A stretch of DNA of 64,000 bases from Beverwykella pulmonaria (Eukaryota > Ascomycota > Dothideomycetes > Pleosporales > Melanommataceae). Under the pieces are notes generated by a model. That model ran no database searches. It saw only the letters and a program-made list of their open reading frames with translations, and was not told the origin of the DNA. The DNA is taken from assembly GCA_001599595.1 (NCBI GenBank), contig BCHH01000003.1, positions 2,895,151 through 2,959,150 of the forward strand. Reading direction: 5' to 3'. Shown here piece by piece: positions 11,061 to 21,391 of this stretch. Made by a program: the position numbers and the translations under genes. Each line of letters starts with the position of its first letter. The stretch's first letter is position 1.

Positions 11061-14000
11061 TCAGCGGTTGTTCTCGATGGCTAGCTTGTGGCTTCCCGCA
11101 TTCGCGGTCTGCCAAAAGTCCAAGCTTGCGATGACATCGTTGCCCATCTCGTCTTCATATGCATAAAGTATCTGATGCATGTTAGTGTCATTCGTGATCC
11201 GCAGAATATCGTGATTGCTTACCTCTCTCGTGGACGTATGAAGCCACCTGATGTTCTTAGCGGTGAGGATATGAATCAAGCCACCGCTCTCCATATGCCG
11301 GATTTCGACAAAGCTCGGTTCAAAAGCAAGAATATAAGGATGGAATATGGCGAATGCTTGCGGATTGCCTTCCCATGTGATCCTCCAATCGGGCCGCGCA
11401 CGCCATCCATTCCGGTTGACGAAGAAGGAGTAGTCGGTGTAGGAGAGGAGGAACTCGCTTGCAAGGCGCTCAATATGGATCGGTTTGATGTTCTCCTTTC
11501 GTACCACGAAATCGAGCGACGTATCAGCTTGATCAAGCAAAGATTGAGTCTCAAGCGTCTCCAGACTGACGACTTCAAAGCCACGCGCACAGCCAACGCA
11601 GAGCTTGGAGCGCAGGAAATGGATTGAGCTGGACTCGGTCGGGATGTAGAACTCCTTGTACGGCTTGAGCTGGTCCTGGCCAGTTGAGAGCATCTTAGCG
11701 AAGCCGGATTTTCTAGACTTGTTCGCCATGTTCTCCTTTGGCTCGAACACCTTGATCGTCGTTGACAGGGCGGATGTCTTTACGGTAGCGACGAGTTGCT
11801 GGCCCAAGCAGATACCCGCCTTGAAGAAATTGGCGTGACAAATCTTCCTAGGCCGCTTGACGATTGCCTGGTTTTCGTCAGGGTCGAGGGCCTCGATGGA
11901 GTACGAGTAGAGGGTCTTGTCGGCGAGCACAAGGACGATTTGATGCTGCTCGAGAACATCGATCTGTGTGACTGCCTTGCAATCCAATACACGACGAGGC
12001 TTTTGCGATGCATCCTTCGGCTTCCGGTCAACCACGAAGATGCCAGCTTCCGTCCCAAAGACCAGTTTCCGGCCTCCATCAATGGGGACAGCACATGTGA
12101 CTCGTATTGCCGGCGTGAAGAAACCTTCATTAAGAATAGTCTTGGTAAAGATATTGCTTCGTTCCCTCAGGTTGCGCTGCTGGGACTCAATGTGTTCCAT
12201 CCATTTCTGTTGGGAGATCTGGGTGCTGGCAAACAGAGTCAATTCGTAACCTCCTTTCCCAAGGTGCTTGAATGTAATTGGGTATGTTTGCTGCTTGGCT
12301 GCGTCCCCTTTCGGCGTACCAGTTGCAATCGCTTTCGCGCCCATTAGATTCGCTGATGGCCGCTTGGAGATGCCCAATTTGGGCATAATCTCCTCCATCT
12401 GAGTAATGACAAGGAGTTCAAGAGGAATAGGCTTTTTGTACACCTTCTGCTCTTCTCGCTTGTTCACAGTCTTGATTCGGACAAGAAGAACAGAATGATC
12501 AAAGAGGTAGCAGGTGATGTCACCAGTCTGGTCAGTCGGATTCTTCTTCAATATACCCTTGAAGACTAGTTGACGATTTTCGTCTGTGAGCTTGAGGTCG
12601 ACGAATTCGCCAGGTCTGAATTTCAGATCGCGATTCAACTGCATCAAGTTGAAGTGATTTTCCGCCTTTCCAGATTCAATGTTGACCTTTGACAGTGTAT
12701 CCTTGATCATCTTGATAGCTTTGGGAATGTCTTCCTTGTCGGGATTGTCGTCGGCTGAGTATTTAAGGATGTTCTCCAACAGCAATGGATACCTTGCCAA
12801 TCTCGTTGTTGGCTTCGTTAGGTAGCCATTCAGTTCGAGCTTTCTCGATTCTTTCATCCGCTCGACCTCATCGACAAACTTGGAGAATTGGATGTTGGTG
12901 CGCTTCTCGTGCTCAAACTCGTACTTTCCAAATAGCTGGTTTGCACCGTACTTGATGAAGGGAGCAAAGTGCGGCACATATTCCAAGAAAATATCTCCCA
13001 CATTTCGGACAACGGGCGCGTTTTGTTGACGTCGTGTAAGAGACTCTGCCATTCTAGAATTGACCATGTAAACCTCCTGGCAATTAGAAAAGACAGTCCG
13101 AACGAATTTCTCTCGGCGGTGTTCCGGAATCGGGGAGGTGGTTGGACTCCGCAGAGGCTTCATCCAGAAATCGCGTAGATATTCCAGATCCTTGACGAAA
13201 TCTCGCTCGGTGTACATTAGCTCTGAAATGACCTCCTGCCTCTTCTGTTCCTTCTCGCTAACGCTATCAGAAACTTCCTTAGGAACAGTGTTGATCCACA
13301 GCTTCTGCTCATCGCTAGCGTCTTCGTGCAAACTTGCATGAGATTCTGCACGCTTCAGGCCAAGCTGTGGTTTCATGTTCAGCCGGGCTTGCTGCTCAAG
13401 ACGGCGCGGGCAAGCAATTGAGTAGCACAAGCGATCGCGGGTGCAAGTTGGCGAGTAGCACTCCGTTAACAGCGTGAAGACGCCGTCAACCTCAGTAGCA
13501 TCCTCCAACACGGTTTCCCGGAACTGGTAGATCTCATTTGTCGAATCACGCAGCCTGTGAGCGTACGTAACATCGTGAAAGAACTTTTGCGCGTCAAGGG
13601 ACCTGCCCAAGAGCAGCGCCAGATTACGATCCGTCGTTTTGATAATGTATGAGATGAGATCTACCGCTTCAGCTCCTGTGAACGCACTCTTGTAAACCAG
13701 GCCGTCCTTCTCTTTCTCAGCTAAGCTAACCCTGTCTCTAAAAACCTCCGCCACGCGCGACAAGAGAGCAGGATAAACCAGCGGTGCTCTGCGCTGCGAG
13801 ACTAGCACGGCGGGACCCTGCTGGGACTGTCCAGAAGCCCTGTTGGTGGCCATGGTCTGCGTGGAACTTGGACGAGATATCATTGAGCTCATCGTTTCGG
13901 TACGCTCCGAACCAACAACCGTCGAAGCCATGGACATGGTCCGCGATTGTATGCTGCCCTGACTAGCGACTCTAGTTTTACTTCCTGGACCAACATTCAC

Positions 14001-14903
14001 GGGCGGTGGAGAACCCGCTGGTCGCATCTGAGCGGTGGGCGAAATTTCATTTCCTCCTGATTCTCTCCTCCGACTTGGAATAACCCTTCCACTCATCGTT
14101 TGCGTGTATTCATTGTCTCGAGAGTAGGAGCTCATGGACATGGTTCGTTCATCAGGCCTCTCAGGCACGACCCGGCCTTGCGCAGTTGTTCTAGCCATGT
14201 GGTTCATATATGGTTGTTGCCGGAATGCGTGAGCTGGCGAAACACCATATCCTGGACCCCCAGGACCAGCACCGTTAGGGCTGAACTGTGGGCGAGACAC
14301 CGCTGCCATAGATTGGGAGCGATAAGGGTCTGAGTTCATTGCCGGTCCGGGACCACCGGGAAACCGAGGAGGTATTGGCTTGCTGAACGGAGGCTGCCCA
14401 GGAGGCGAGGATCGAGAGTCAAAACGTTGGGGCTGTCCGTAGGGCTGACGCTCTGGTCGAAGCGGCCGAGGGAGATACTGCGGTTGCGGTTGACGCTGGG
14501 CTTGGGGAGGAGGTCCATCTGAGTGCCGCTGGGGTTGGGGATATCCATTTGGAGGCGGTCTATTGAAATTGTCCTGAGCCTGATTATAATTTTGGGCGTT
14601 CTGCGGATCAAAGTTGTTTGGGGGAGGTCGCTGATCGAATGGCATGGGAGCGCGCCGATCATATCCGTTTACTGGCTGCCGTAATGGGGGTGCGCGCTGC
14701 ATCATGTCGGCAGTATTCGAAGACATTGTAGCAGCGCGGTCAGGAGGCCTCATCATGGGCTGAGATGTCATGGTCTGCGAGCGTCCTGCCATGGCTGGAT
14801 TGGCACCGAAGATGTTCGCAAAGGCGGCATCCCGCGCTCCCGTTGGAGGGGCGGGACGTGCATAGTCTCTGCTCTGCTGGTTGCTGTAGTCGGCCATGTC
14901 CAT
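11061..14903 (-). CDS. Rho1 guanine nucleotide exchange factor (ROM2-like)
   Basis: Exchange factor that loads GTP on Rho1 and so drives the cell wall integrity pathway (Pkc1, Slt2/Mpk1) and glucan synthase at the plasma membrane. Domain order is diagnostic: a Pro/Gln-rich disordered N terminus (residues 1-370), a DEP-like domain (about 374-450), a DH/RhoGEF domain beginning RQEVISELMYTERDFVKDLE (about 550-745), a PH domain (about 780-920) and a C-terminal CNH/citron domain (about 945-1260). The frame is open throughout, but a 51-nt intron lies at 11222-11172 on the minus strand: GTAAGC donor, GACACTAACATG branch site, CAG acceptor, no stop and a multiple of three. Removing it joins LHTSTRE to ILYAYEDEMG, as the CNH domain requires, and gives 1263 residues; retention adds 17. 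It is divergent from the V-ATPase gene, with 615 bp between the start codons. Confidence 0.93.
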   Translation of the reverse strand: MDMADYSNQQSRDYARPAPPTGARDAAFANIFGANPAMAGRSQTMTSQPMMRPPDRAATMSSNTADMMQRAPPLRQPVNGYDRRAPMPFDQRPPPNNFDPQNAQNYNQAQDNFNRPPPNGYPQPQRHSDGPPPQAQRQPQPQYLPRPLRPERQPYGQPQRFDSRSSPPGQPPFSKPIPPRFPGGPGPAMNSDPYRSQSMAAVSRPQFSPNGAGPGGPGYGVSPAHAFRQQPYMNHMARTTAQGRVVPERPDERTMSMSSYSRDNEYTQTMSGRVIPSRRRESGGNEISPTAQMRPAGSPPPVNVGPGSKTRVASQGSIQSRTMSMASTVVGSERTETMSSMISRPSSTQTMATNRASGQSQQGPAVLVSQRRAPLVYPALLSRVAEVFRDRVSLAEKEKDGLVYKSAFTGAEAVDLISYIIKTTDRNLALLLGRSLDAQKFFHDVTYAHRLRDSTNEIYQFRETVLEDATEVDGVFTLLTECYSPTCTRDRLCYSIACPRRLEQQARLNMKPQLGLKRAESHASLHEDASDEQKLWINTVPKEVSDSVSEKEQKRQEVISELMYTERDFVKDLEYLRDFWMKPLRSPTTSPIPEHRREKFVRTVFSNCQEVYMVNSRMAESLTRRQQNAPVVRNVGDIFLEYVPHFAPFIKYGANQLFGKYEFEHEKRTNIQFSKFVDEVERMKESRKLELNGYLTKPTTRLARYPLLLENILKYSADDNPDKEDIPKAIKMIKDTLSKVNIESGKAENHFNLMQLNRDLKFRPGEFVDLKLTDENRQLVFKGILKKNPTDQTGDITCYLFDHSVLLVRIKTVNKREEQKVYKKPIPLELLVITQMEEIMPKLGISKRPSANLMGAKAIATGTPKGDAAKQQTYPITFKHLGKGGYELTLFASTQISQQKWMEHIESQQRNLRERSNIFTKTILNEGFFTPAIRVTCAVPIDGGRKLVFGTEAGIFVVDRKPKDASQKPRRVLDCKAVTQIDVLEQHQIVLVLADKTLYSYSIEALDPDENQAIVKRPRKICHANFFKAGICLGQQLVATVKTSALSTTIKVFEPKENMANKSRKSGFAKMLSTGQDQLKPYKEFYIPTESSSIHFLRSKLCVGCARGFEVVSLETLETQSLLDQADTSLDFVVRKENIKPIHIERLASEFLLSYTDYSFFVNRNGWRARPDWRITWEGNPQAFAIFHPYILAFEPSFVEIRHMESGGLIHILTAKNIRWLHTSTREVSNHDILRITNDTNMHQILYAYEDEMGNDVIASLDFWQTANAGSHKLAIENNR

Positions 14904-15518
14904 TTCTCAAATCTCGATTCGATGTGGTGGTGGTTGTGCATGCGCGGGCGCCTCCCAATACGGTTTCGAACAGATTCGCTGCGTAGTCCACAGCGTGCGA
15001 GGGGACGGAGCAGGCGAGGAAAGGCACAGGCAGTGCGGTCCCGAAGTAACCACAGCGGGGCGATCCGGGAGCCCTCGGGAGAATGGTGGGCGGCGAGGGA
15101 TGCGTGGTAGAGAAGTGGTGGTGAAGGTCGAAGCAGCACCCTGCCACCGTACAGAGTTCTCGGAAGGTCGACTTTCTCCCTGGCTAGCCCGGCGAGGGGC
15201 TGCGGGAACTCCGTATGGGCGAGGCAGGAGCAGGCGCCTCGCGGGATGCAGAATAGGTGAGAAAAGACCGTGTGTTGAGATATGGGGCGTGGCCGTCGAG
15301 GGTGGCAGCTCTGAGCTCGCAGTGAGAGAGTCGATGCTGCAGGTTGTTTGTTGGTTGCTCTTCGCCTTGGCGGTTGGCATCACGGGCCAGGCCGCTTCTC
15401 AACTATCTCGAATGCCTCCTCAGCAACCTCACGCCTCCTCCGTTATCAACACGAGCTCCCGCCACGCACCCATACCACACTCCCCATAACAGGCGACAGC
15501 AGGAGCACAGCAGCAACC

Positions 15519-16331
15519 ATGGAGAACATGCTGACGCCCAGTTTTGCGCCCTTCTTTGGCATGGTATGTGTGCATCGTCCAGGCGTTGATTGGAGAGAGG
15601 AGCTAACACAACGCAGAGCGGTATTGCCTTCGCCGTGAGTGCTGACACCTGATCAAGTATTGTTGACATAGCTCTGAACGCCCACTAGATGATCTTCGGA
15701 TGTACGCAGGACCAGCTCCCGACCCCCTCTTCGACGGCGCAGAAGCTAATCTGAACAGGCACCGGAGCTGCTTATGGCACAGCGAAGTCGGGCATTGGAA
15801 TTGCAGGCGTGGGCACCTACCGACCTGACCTGATCATGAAGGTAGACGCGCTATTTCGAAGCTCTAGAGCTCATAGCTAATTGATTCTCAGTCCCTCATC
15901 CCGGTTGTCATGTCCGGTATCTTGGCCGTGTACTCCCTTGTCATATCAGTCCTCATCGCAAGCGACATTCGACCGCCGCCGACGAAGCACTACACGCTTT
16001 TCGCCGGCTTCATGCACATGGCGGCCGGGCTGTCTGTGGGGCTGGCTGGGCTGGCGGCAGGCTATGCCATTGGGATTGTAGGCGATGTGGTACGTTGTGA
16101 CCAGAAGGAGCTGTGCACGCGGGATACTGATGTTAGCAGGGCGTGCGCGCATACATGCAGCAGTCGAGGATCTTCGTCGGAATGGTGCTGATTCTCATCT
16201 TCGCCGAAGTGCTGGGTCTTTATGGGTATGTGCTACTGGGAGGCGCCACACGCTACAAATTGACCACCTCACTGACATCATATACCAGGCTCATCGTTGC
16301 CCTCATCCTCAACACGCGTGCATCAGGCTAA
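15519..16331 (+). CDS. V-ATPase 16-kDa proteolipid subunit c' (Vma11-type)
   Basis: Membrane rotor subunit of the vacuolar proton pump, 161 residues, four transmembrane helices. Seven exons: 15519-15563, 15617-15634, 15689-15701, 15759-15841, 15892-16089, 16140-16225 and 16289-16331. Introns are 50-63 nt with GT-AG ends and the total is 486 nt in frame. The spliced protein reads [15 protein letters not shown], then [40 protein letters not shown], and near the end the essential acidic helix [12 protein letters not shown]. The proton-carrying Glu is the one in FAEVLG. The phrase [15 protein letters not shown] and the YRP rather than LRP context favour the fungal c' isoform (Vma11) over c (Vma3). 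Exons 2 and 3 are only 18 and 13 nt. With the pump, this gene links to the ion-homeostasis kinase at 4.6 kb in function only. Confidence 0.92.
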
Positions 16332-17254
16332 TCGGGGCGCATGTTAGATATATATATATGTATGACTACTTGCTGTAGATGTAGAGAAGAGAATGACGCG
16401 AGCATCCGACATTGGAGTTTTGGAACTTTGTACTAATCAGCCGCTGCATGGGAGGGTGGAAATTGATCGCGGGAGCCTGTGTGCTCGTCCCGGGCATCGG
16501 GATATGTGTTTGCGGAGCAGCGGTTAGCTATTGCCGTCGGCGCTGTAGGAATACGACTTCAAACTTGACCTCGCTGCCAGGACAGATTATCGGGACCCCT
16601 CGTGCATGGTGACGAAACAACGGCCCTTCCACGGTTTGCGAGTCTTGATGCAGCCCTGCCAAGATCAGCGCACTCCTCCGCTCACGGGCCCTGTCCGGGC
16701 TTCCCATGGGATTTGGCGCGCACAGTCTTGCGCAGAGTCGCAAAGCTGAAGCTCGACTTAGTGTGGGCGGTGATTAAGGGGAAATTGTGCGTGCGTCCTG
16801 CTTCATGCCCGAAACACGGTTTCTAAGTGATGACCGCCACGACGTGTCTACTATGCGCCATCGATGCGCGCAGGTTCTGGCAAGACGGCTGCATGTACCG
16901 GCGGGAAACATAAGTGCGCATCGTTGCCCGGCCGGTAGAGCAGGTGCAGTACATATCTAGCTCTGCTAGACTCTCCCCACGCCGTGCGTCATCTGGAAGG
17001 ATTGGGCGCCCTCTGCCCCATGTAACCCCCGCTATCCCATCTGCTGTTACTCTGGTTGCTCGACATCTCACTCCGCCAGCCCATGGTTGAATGCGACGGC
17101 AGATTCGGCCTCTCCAACCTCTAGAAGGTCTCTCCCGCTACCCCTCCGTTTTCCCACCATCCACAAACACCGTCCGGCCGAGCAATGTGCTTGTGCTAGA
17201 TAGAGCGGAACATTGCCCGCTCGCACCTGCACCTCGCGCCCCACCACCGCAGTC
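16332..17254. other. Intergenic region, VMA11 to PKA
   Basis: About 0.9 kb between two plus-strand genes. An AT-rich stretch with TATATATATA at about 16.35 kb follows the VMA11 stop. No gene family is seen; the right part is probably the PKA promoter. Confidence 0.45.
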
Positions 17255-18782
17255 ATGGCTGCTGTCGTCCAGAAGCTGGGGTTAAATATACATCTTCATC
17301 ACCACTCCTCGTCGCAGGACTCTGCCCAAAATTCTCCCCAGGAGCACCGGACCTCGGCCATGGAGCGCGCCCGCGAAGACGAGAAACGCGCCCTCGCGCA
17401 TTGGGAAGACCAGAAGCGCCCCCTTAGTCCAGGCCAGATAGACGTCAATCCAGGCGAGAAGATTGTGGGCTACTCGTCGGAATTGCTGAGCCAGGAAGAC
17501 TTTGAACTGGTGAAAACATTGGGGACTGGTGCGCCAAATCCAATCCGGGTCCAGGACTCTCACGACAGTGCTGACACCCACGCCAGGAACCTTTGCGCGT
17601 GTTTGGCTCGTACGCTTCACAAACCCGCGCCCAGAAGACCGGGACAAGGTGTTTGCCCTCAAGATCCTGCGCAAAGTTGACGGTATGCACAATTCCTCCC
17701 GCACCACATCTGCAGCTTGCTAATAGCTATGTGCCAGTCATCCGCCTCAAGCAGGTGGAACATGTCCGGAATGAGCGCAATGTGCTCGCCGCCGTCGCGG
17801 GACACCCTTTCATTACCACCATGGTGGCCAGCTTCCAGAACCATGACTCGCTATACATGCTGGTATGCCGCGGCCCCTTCGTCCGACAGGAGCAAGTCCT
17901 AACCTATCGCAGCTTGACTACTGCCCTGGCGGCGAGGTGTTTAGCTATCTCCGGAGAGCGCGACGATTCAACGAGCCGACATCACAATTCTACGCCGCAG
18001 AGATTGTTCTTATATTGGAGTTTTTACATGAAAGGGAAGGCGTGGCATACAGGGATCTGAAGCCAGAGAATATACTCATAGATGCCGAGGGACATCTCAA
18101 GCTGGTCGATTTTGGCTTTGCAAAGAAGGTGGAAAACAGTGGGTGAACTGCGAGGGTTATGAGGAGCGACTACTGACTTGAACAGGGGAAACATACACGC
18201 TGTGCGGCACACCTGAATATCTAGCGCCAGAGGTCATCAGGAATACAGGTATGCACAGGACTGACCCAATTGCATGGAATCACGCTCACAGTAACTAGGA
18301 CATGGAACAGCAGTGGACTGGTGGGCCTTTGGCATCTTGGTATATGAATTCCTCGTTGGCCAACCGCCGTTCTGGGACCAGAATCCCATGAAAATATACG
18401 AACAGTAAGAGATCCGATTACAGACCCTGCCGCTGCAGTTCGTCCGACTGATCATCGCAGAATCGTCGAAGGACGCGTCCGATTCCCCTCAGCCATGTCC
18501 TCAGAAGCACGCGACCTAATCTCTGGGCTTTGCACCGTCGACACCTCAAAACGACTCGGCAACATCAAAGGCGGCGCCAGCGCAGTCAAGTCACATTCCT
18601 GGTTCCGCAACATCGACTGGGACGCTCTCTACAGTAGGAAAATCAACGGCCCCATCGTACCACATCTACGTGGGCCCGCCGACACACAGAACTTCGATGA
18701 GTACGAGCCAGAATCTGAGAACCGAGAAGCATATTCGCAAGAAATGAGGGACAAGTGGGATGGATTCTTCAAAGACTTTTAA
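17255..18782 (+). CDS. cAMP-dependent protein kinase catalytic subunit, second type
   Basis: A 403-residue AGC kinase, cytosolic and nuclear, released by cAMP from the regulatory subunit. Seven exons: 17255-17528, 17587-17682, 17738-17862, 17913-18138, 18186-18248, 18299-18404 and 18461-18782; total 1212 nt in frame. Motifs after splicing: glycine loop [21 protein letters not shown] with the invariant Lys, [11 protein letters not shown] (catalytic D213), DFGFAKK, and the activation segment [20 protein letters not shown] with the PDK1-site Thr in TLCGT. The tail ends in GFFKDF, a short PKA-type C terminus with the FxxF hydrophobic motif. The [15 protein letters not shown] signature resembles the second, divergent PKA catalytic subunit of filamentous fungi (PkaB/PkaC2) more than the main PkaA. 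The donor of intron 4 is GTGGGT; the more obvious GTGAAC three bases downstream would shift the frame. N terminus is short, without the long Gln-rich leader of PkaA. Confidence 0.9.
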
Positions 18783-21391
18783 CGTAGCAAAAGAGGGGAA
18801 ATGACTGGATTGGCGGCTTTCGTCGGAGTTTGGAGAGAAATGGGAGTTTGGAGAGGGATGGGAGTTTCTCAGAGTGCAAGGGCAGAGCATCAAGAGGAGG
18901 ATGGAAGGACCTGCTTACTCCCTCGAGACGCGCTTGGGCGGGGTCTTGAGTAACAGCTGGCTGGCTGGCGTGCGTTGAATTCCCTGTGCTTTTTTTGAGT
19001 AAGTCATTTATGAGGGGTTTCTGTTCTCGCTTTTGGACGAGGGATGGATGGATGGGTCGCGCGTCCGCAGTGTATGCAGTCTACGCGCGCTGATGATACC
19101 TTTGTGGGCTGAACAGAATCATGGATGCTGATATCATATTATTTAGTACATTGAAACCGAAGCACGTTGAGGCTTGTATTCTAGTGACCGACTTGCTCTT
19201 TTATTCCATACCCCATGGTGAATTTTGGGACTAAGGGTGCCGGACCTAGACTGAAATACTGACTGTGGGATGGCGGTTAAAAGAAAATTTATGATGTTGG
19301 ATTGATATTTTGAGAATGCGGATTGGTGGGTTCTACGTCTTTCCTTGGTAGTAGAACGACTTCCTATAGCCAAGGTTAGAGCATACGATAGCCCAACATA
19401 GGTACACCATATTCCTACAACAAGCTCTGAAATTCCCAATTCAGCCAAAAGCTCTATCTAACCAGCCAATTTATCCCTTCTTTCCATCTTCTGACAACCC
19501 TACCACCTCCCAAGCCTGCATCCTACCAACCGTTCCTTCACTAAACACGCTATCACTCCTCCCCCTCCTCCTGAACCCGCCAACCCCAGCCCTCCAAGCA
19601 CCTTTCCTATATTCCCCAGGTTTCCAAATCCCCTGTTCCTCTCTACACTCTTCTTCAACGCCGTTGCGTGATCGATTTCCTCTATAAACCGTGGAAAGCT
19701 CTCGAATTCGCCGCTTTTCTTGCTCCTCGGCAGTCCACTGGTTGAAGCACGCTTGCAAACCACTGCTTTGCGCTTTCCGTCCTTACCACAGAGCTTTGTA
19801 GATCCTTTCTGACTGCGGGTCGGGCAGACATACGACCTACTATCAAATAGAGGTTGAGAGATTGAGATAGAGATTGGACGCGAGAGTTTGTGGTTGGACT
19901 GAATTTTAGAGGCGGCAAATGGAGCTCTAAATGGTTAAAGCTCATGATTGCTTCCAGAGTCAAAGGTCTTACCACGGCTAAGGCAATGTCGTAGCTTCAG
20001 AGTCATTTCCCAAGTCCGGTTCGCCCATCTCGGCCAAGGACATGCCAGAATGATTTCATTCGAAAACGGAAGATTTCTTGCGCAATGCCATCTTCGGGAT
20101 CTAATAATTCTGGATACGGAAATCGAGGAACAAAACATTAGGTACCAAGTACACGGTGTGCCTGTCTTGGAATACACTTCATCGTGGTAGGGAGCTTGAA
20201 GTGATTGGCTGAATTGTTCAATTCATTGCTGCGGTCCTATTAGATATGCCTGTGGAAGCCTGGTTCCTACAGGGGAGGTCCGCAAAAAAAAAAAAGTGAA
20301 CCAGTCTCACAATACAGACAGCAGAAAGGCTTGGTGAACAATTTGATATAGACGCATATAAGTTCGTCCCGAAAGTTTGGTTCTTGATGTGCGGACGCCC
20401 CCGTGACAGAAGTCTTGGTATACGCTCCCGACCACCACCCCTTAATTTTCATACATGGAAGTAGCGCCAAGATGAATGCATTCAGCCGAGATTTTGGCCC
20501 TCGCTCATGAGTAGCGGGCATGGTAAAGTACTGTTGCTGGCGCCCGGAGAGATAGGCCTACAATGCAACGCGTCGAAGTTCTTGGAAATCGTCAGATATC
20601 AAGTTTATGCACGCGTTTGGAGGCATGTGGCGAGTAGACGTAGCAGAAGGAAAGCTAGCCGGGGTGGGAGAAATGTGGCGACTATCCTGGTGGCGAATGA
20701 GCAAACGATGTTGTGTGGGAAAAACACGGGCGTGGAGAGGCGATGGAGCTGTTGAGGTGTTCGGCATAGGATGGCGGGGGTTACCTGAGTTCGCGTTGTC
20801 GTAGACGTGGCCAAAGAGGGCTCACCGCAACCAGTGGTGTCCACAAATGGCCATCGTGAGACAGGTCTGGTGCCGCTGTCTTCCGCTGTCTCTGCACTTC
20901 TGACTCTGCGATACAGCAGCTTACGCGTGCACCGGCAAGACGGTGGCGATGTGCAGCTGCTCCCAATGAAGATTGCTGGGGACAAGCCGTTTGTCGAAGC
21001 GAACGCGAAGAACGGCTCAAGCCTCATTTGAGCCTTTCACGGCAGCAGCGGCCCAAGCTTCCAAGCGTGGAATATGGACAAGGCATGCCCAAGATCGAGC
21101 TCGATTGTGGAACACGACAACAGCTAGCACTTCTCGCGCCCGCTTGCGCTCTTCGTTCTGCCTTTATTGACTTGACCTCCATCCGCTCCTTTGCATCTGC
21201 GTTGCTGTTCTTTGTGTGCACACCTTTGTGCTCGTTCTCGCTCCATGGGCGGAAACGTGCCGACGCTTGCCCAGAAGTAGCGCTCTGCGCCACAGCTGCT
21301 GTCGCCCAATCTGCCACTTTTCTCATCGGCCTCAGGCACGACGAGGCCCTTTGCACTGCTGCAGGCTGGCCGTCGACTCCTCCTCGCGGGC
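18783..21391. other. Intergenic region, PKA to SSK1
   Basis: 2.6 kb with no recognised family. Minus-strand open frames at 19471-19975 overlap and could be a short spliced gene (a start near 19850 and a Gly-rich tail), but no motif supports it. A 13-base adenine run lies at 20284-20296. The last 400 bases are probably the SSK1 promoter and leader. Confidence 0.4.

Noticed and set aside
19471..19975. Possible short spliced gene on the minus strand
   Set aside because: Overlapping frames with a Gly-rich end, but the only plausible intron would be under 40 nt and nothing is recognisable.
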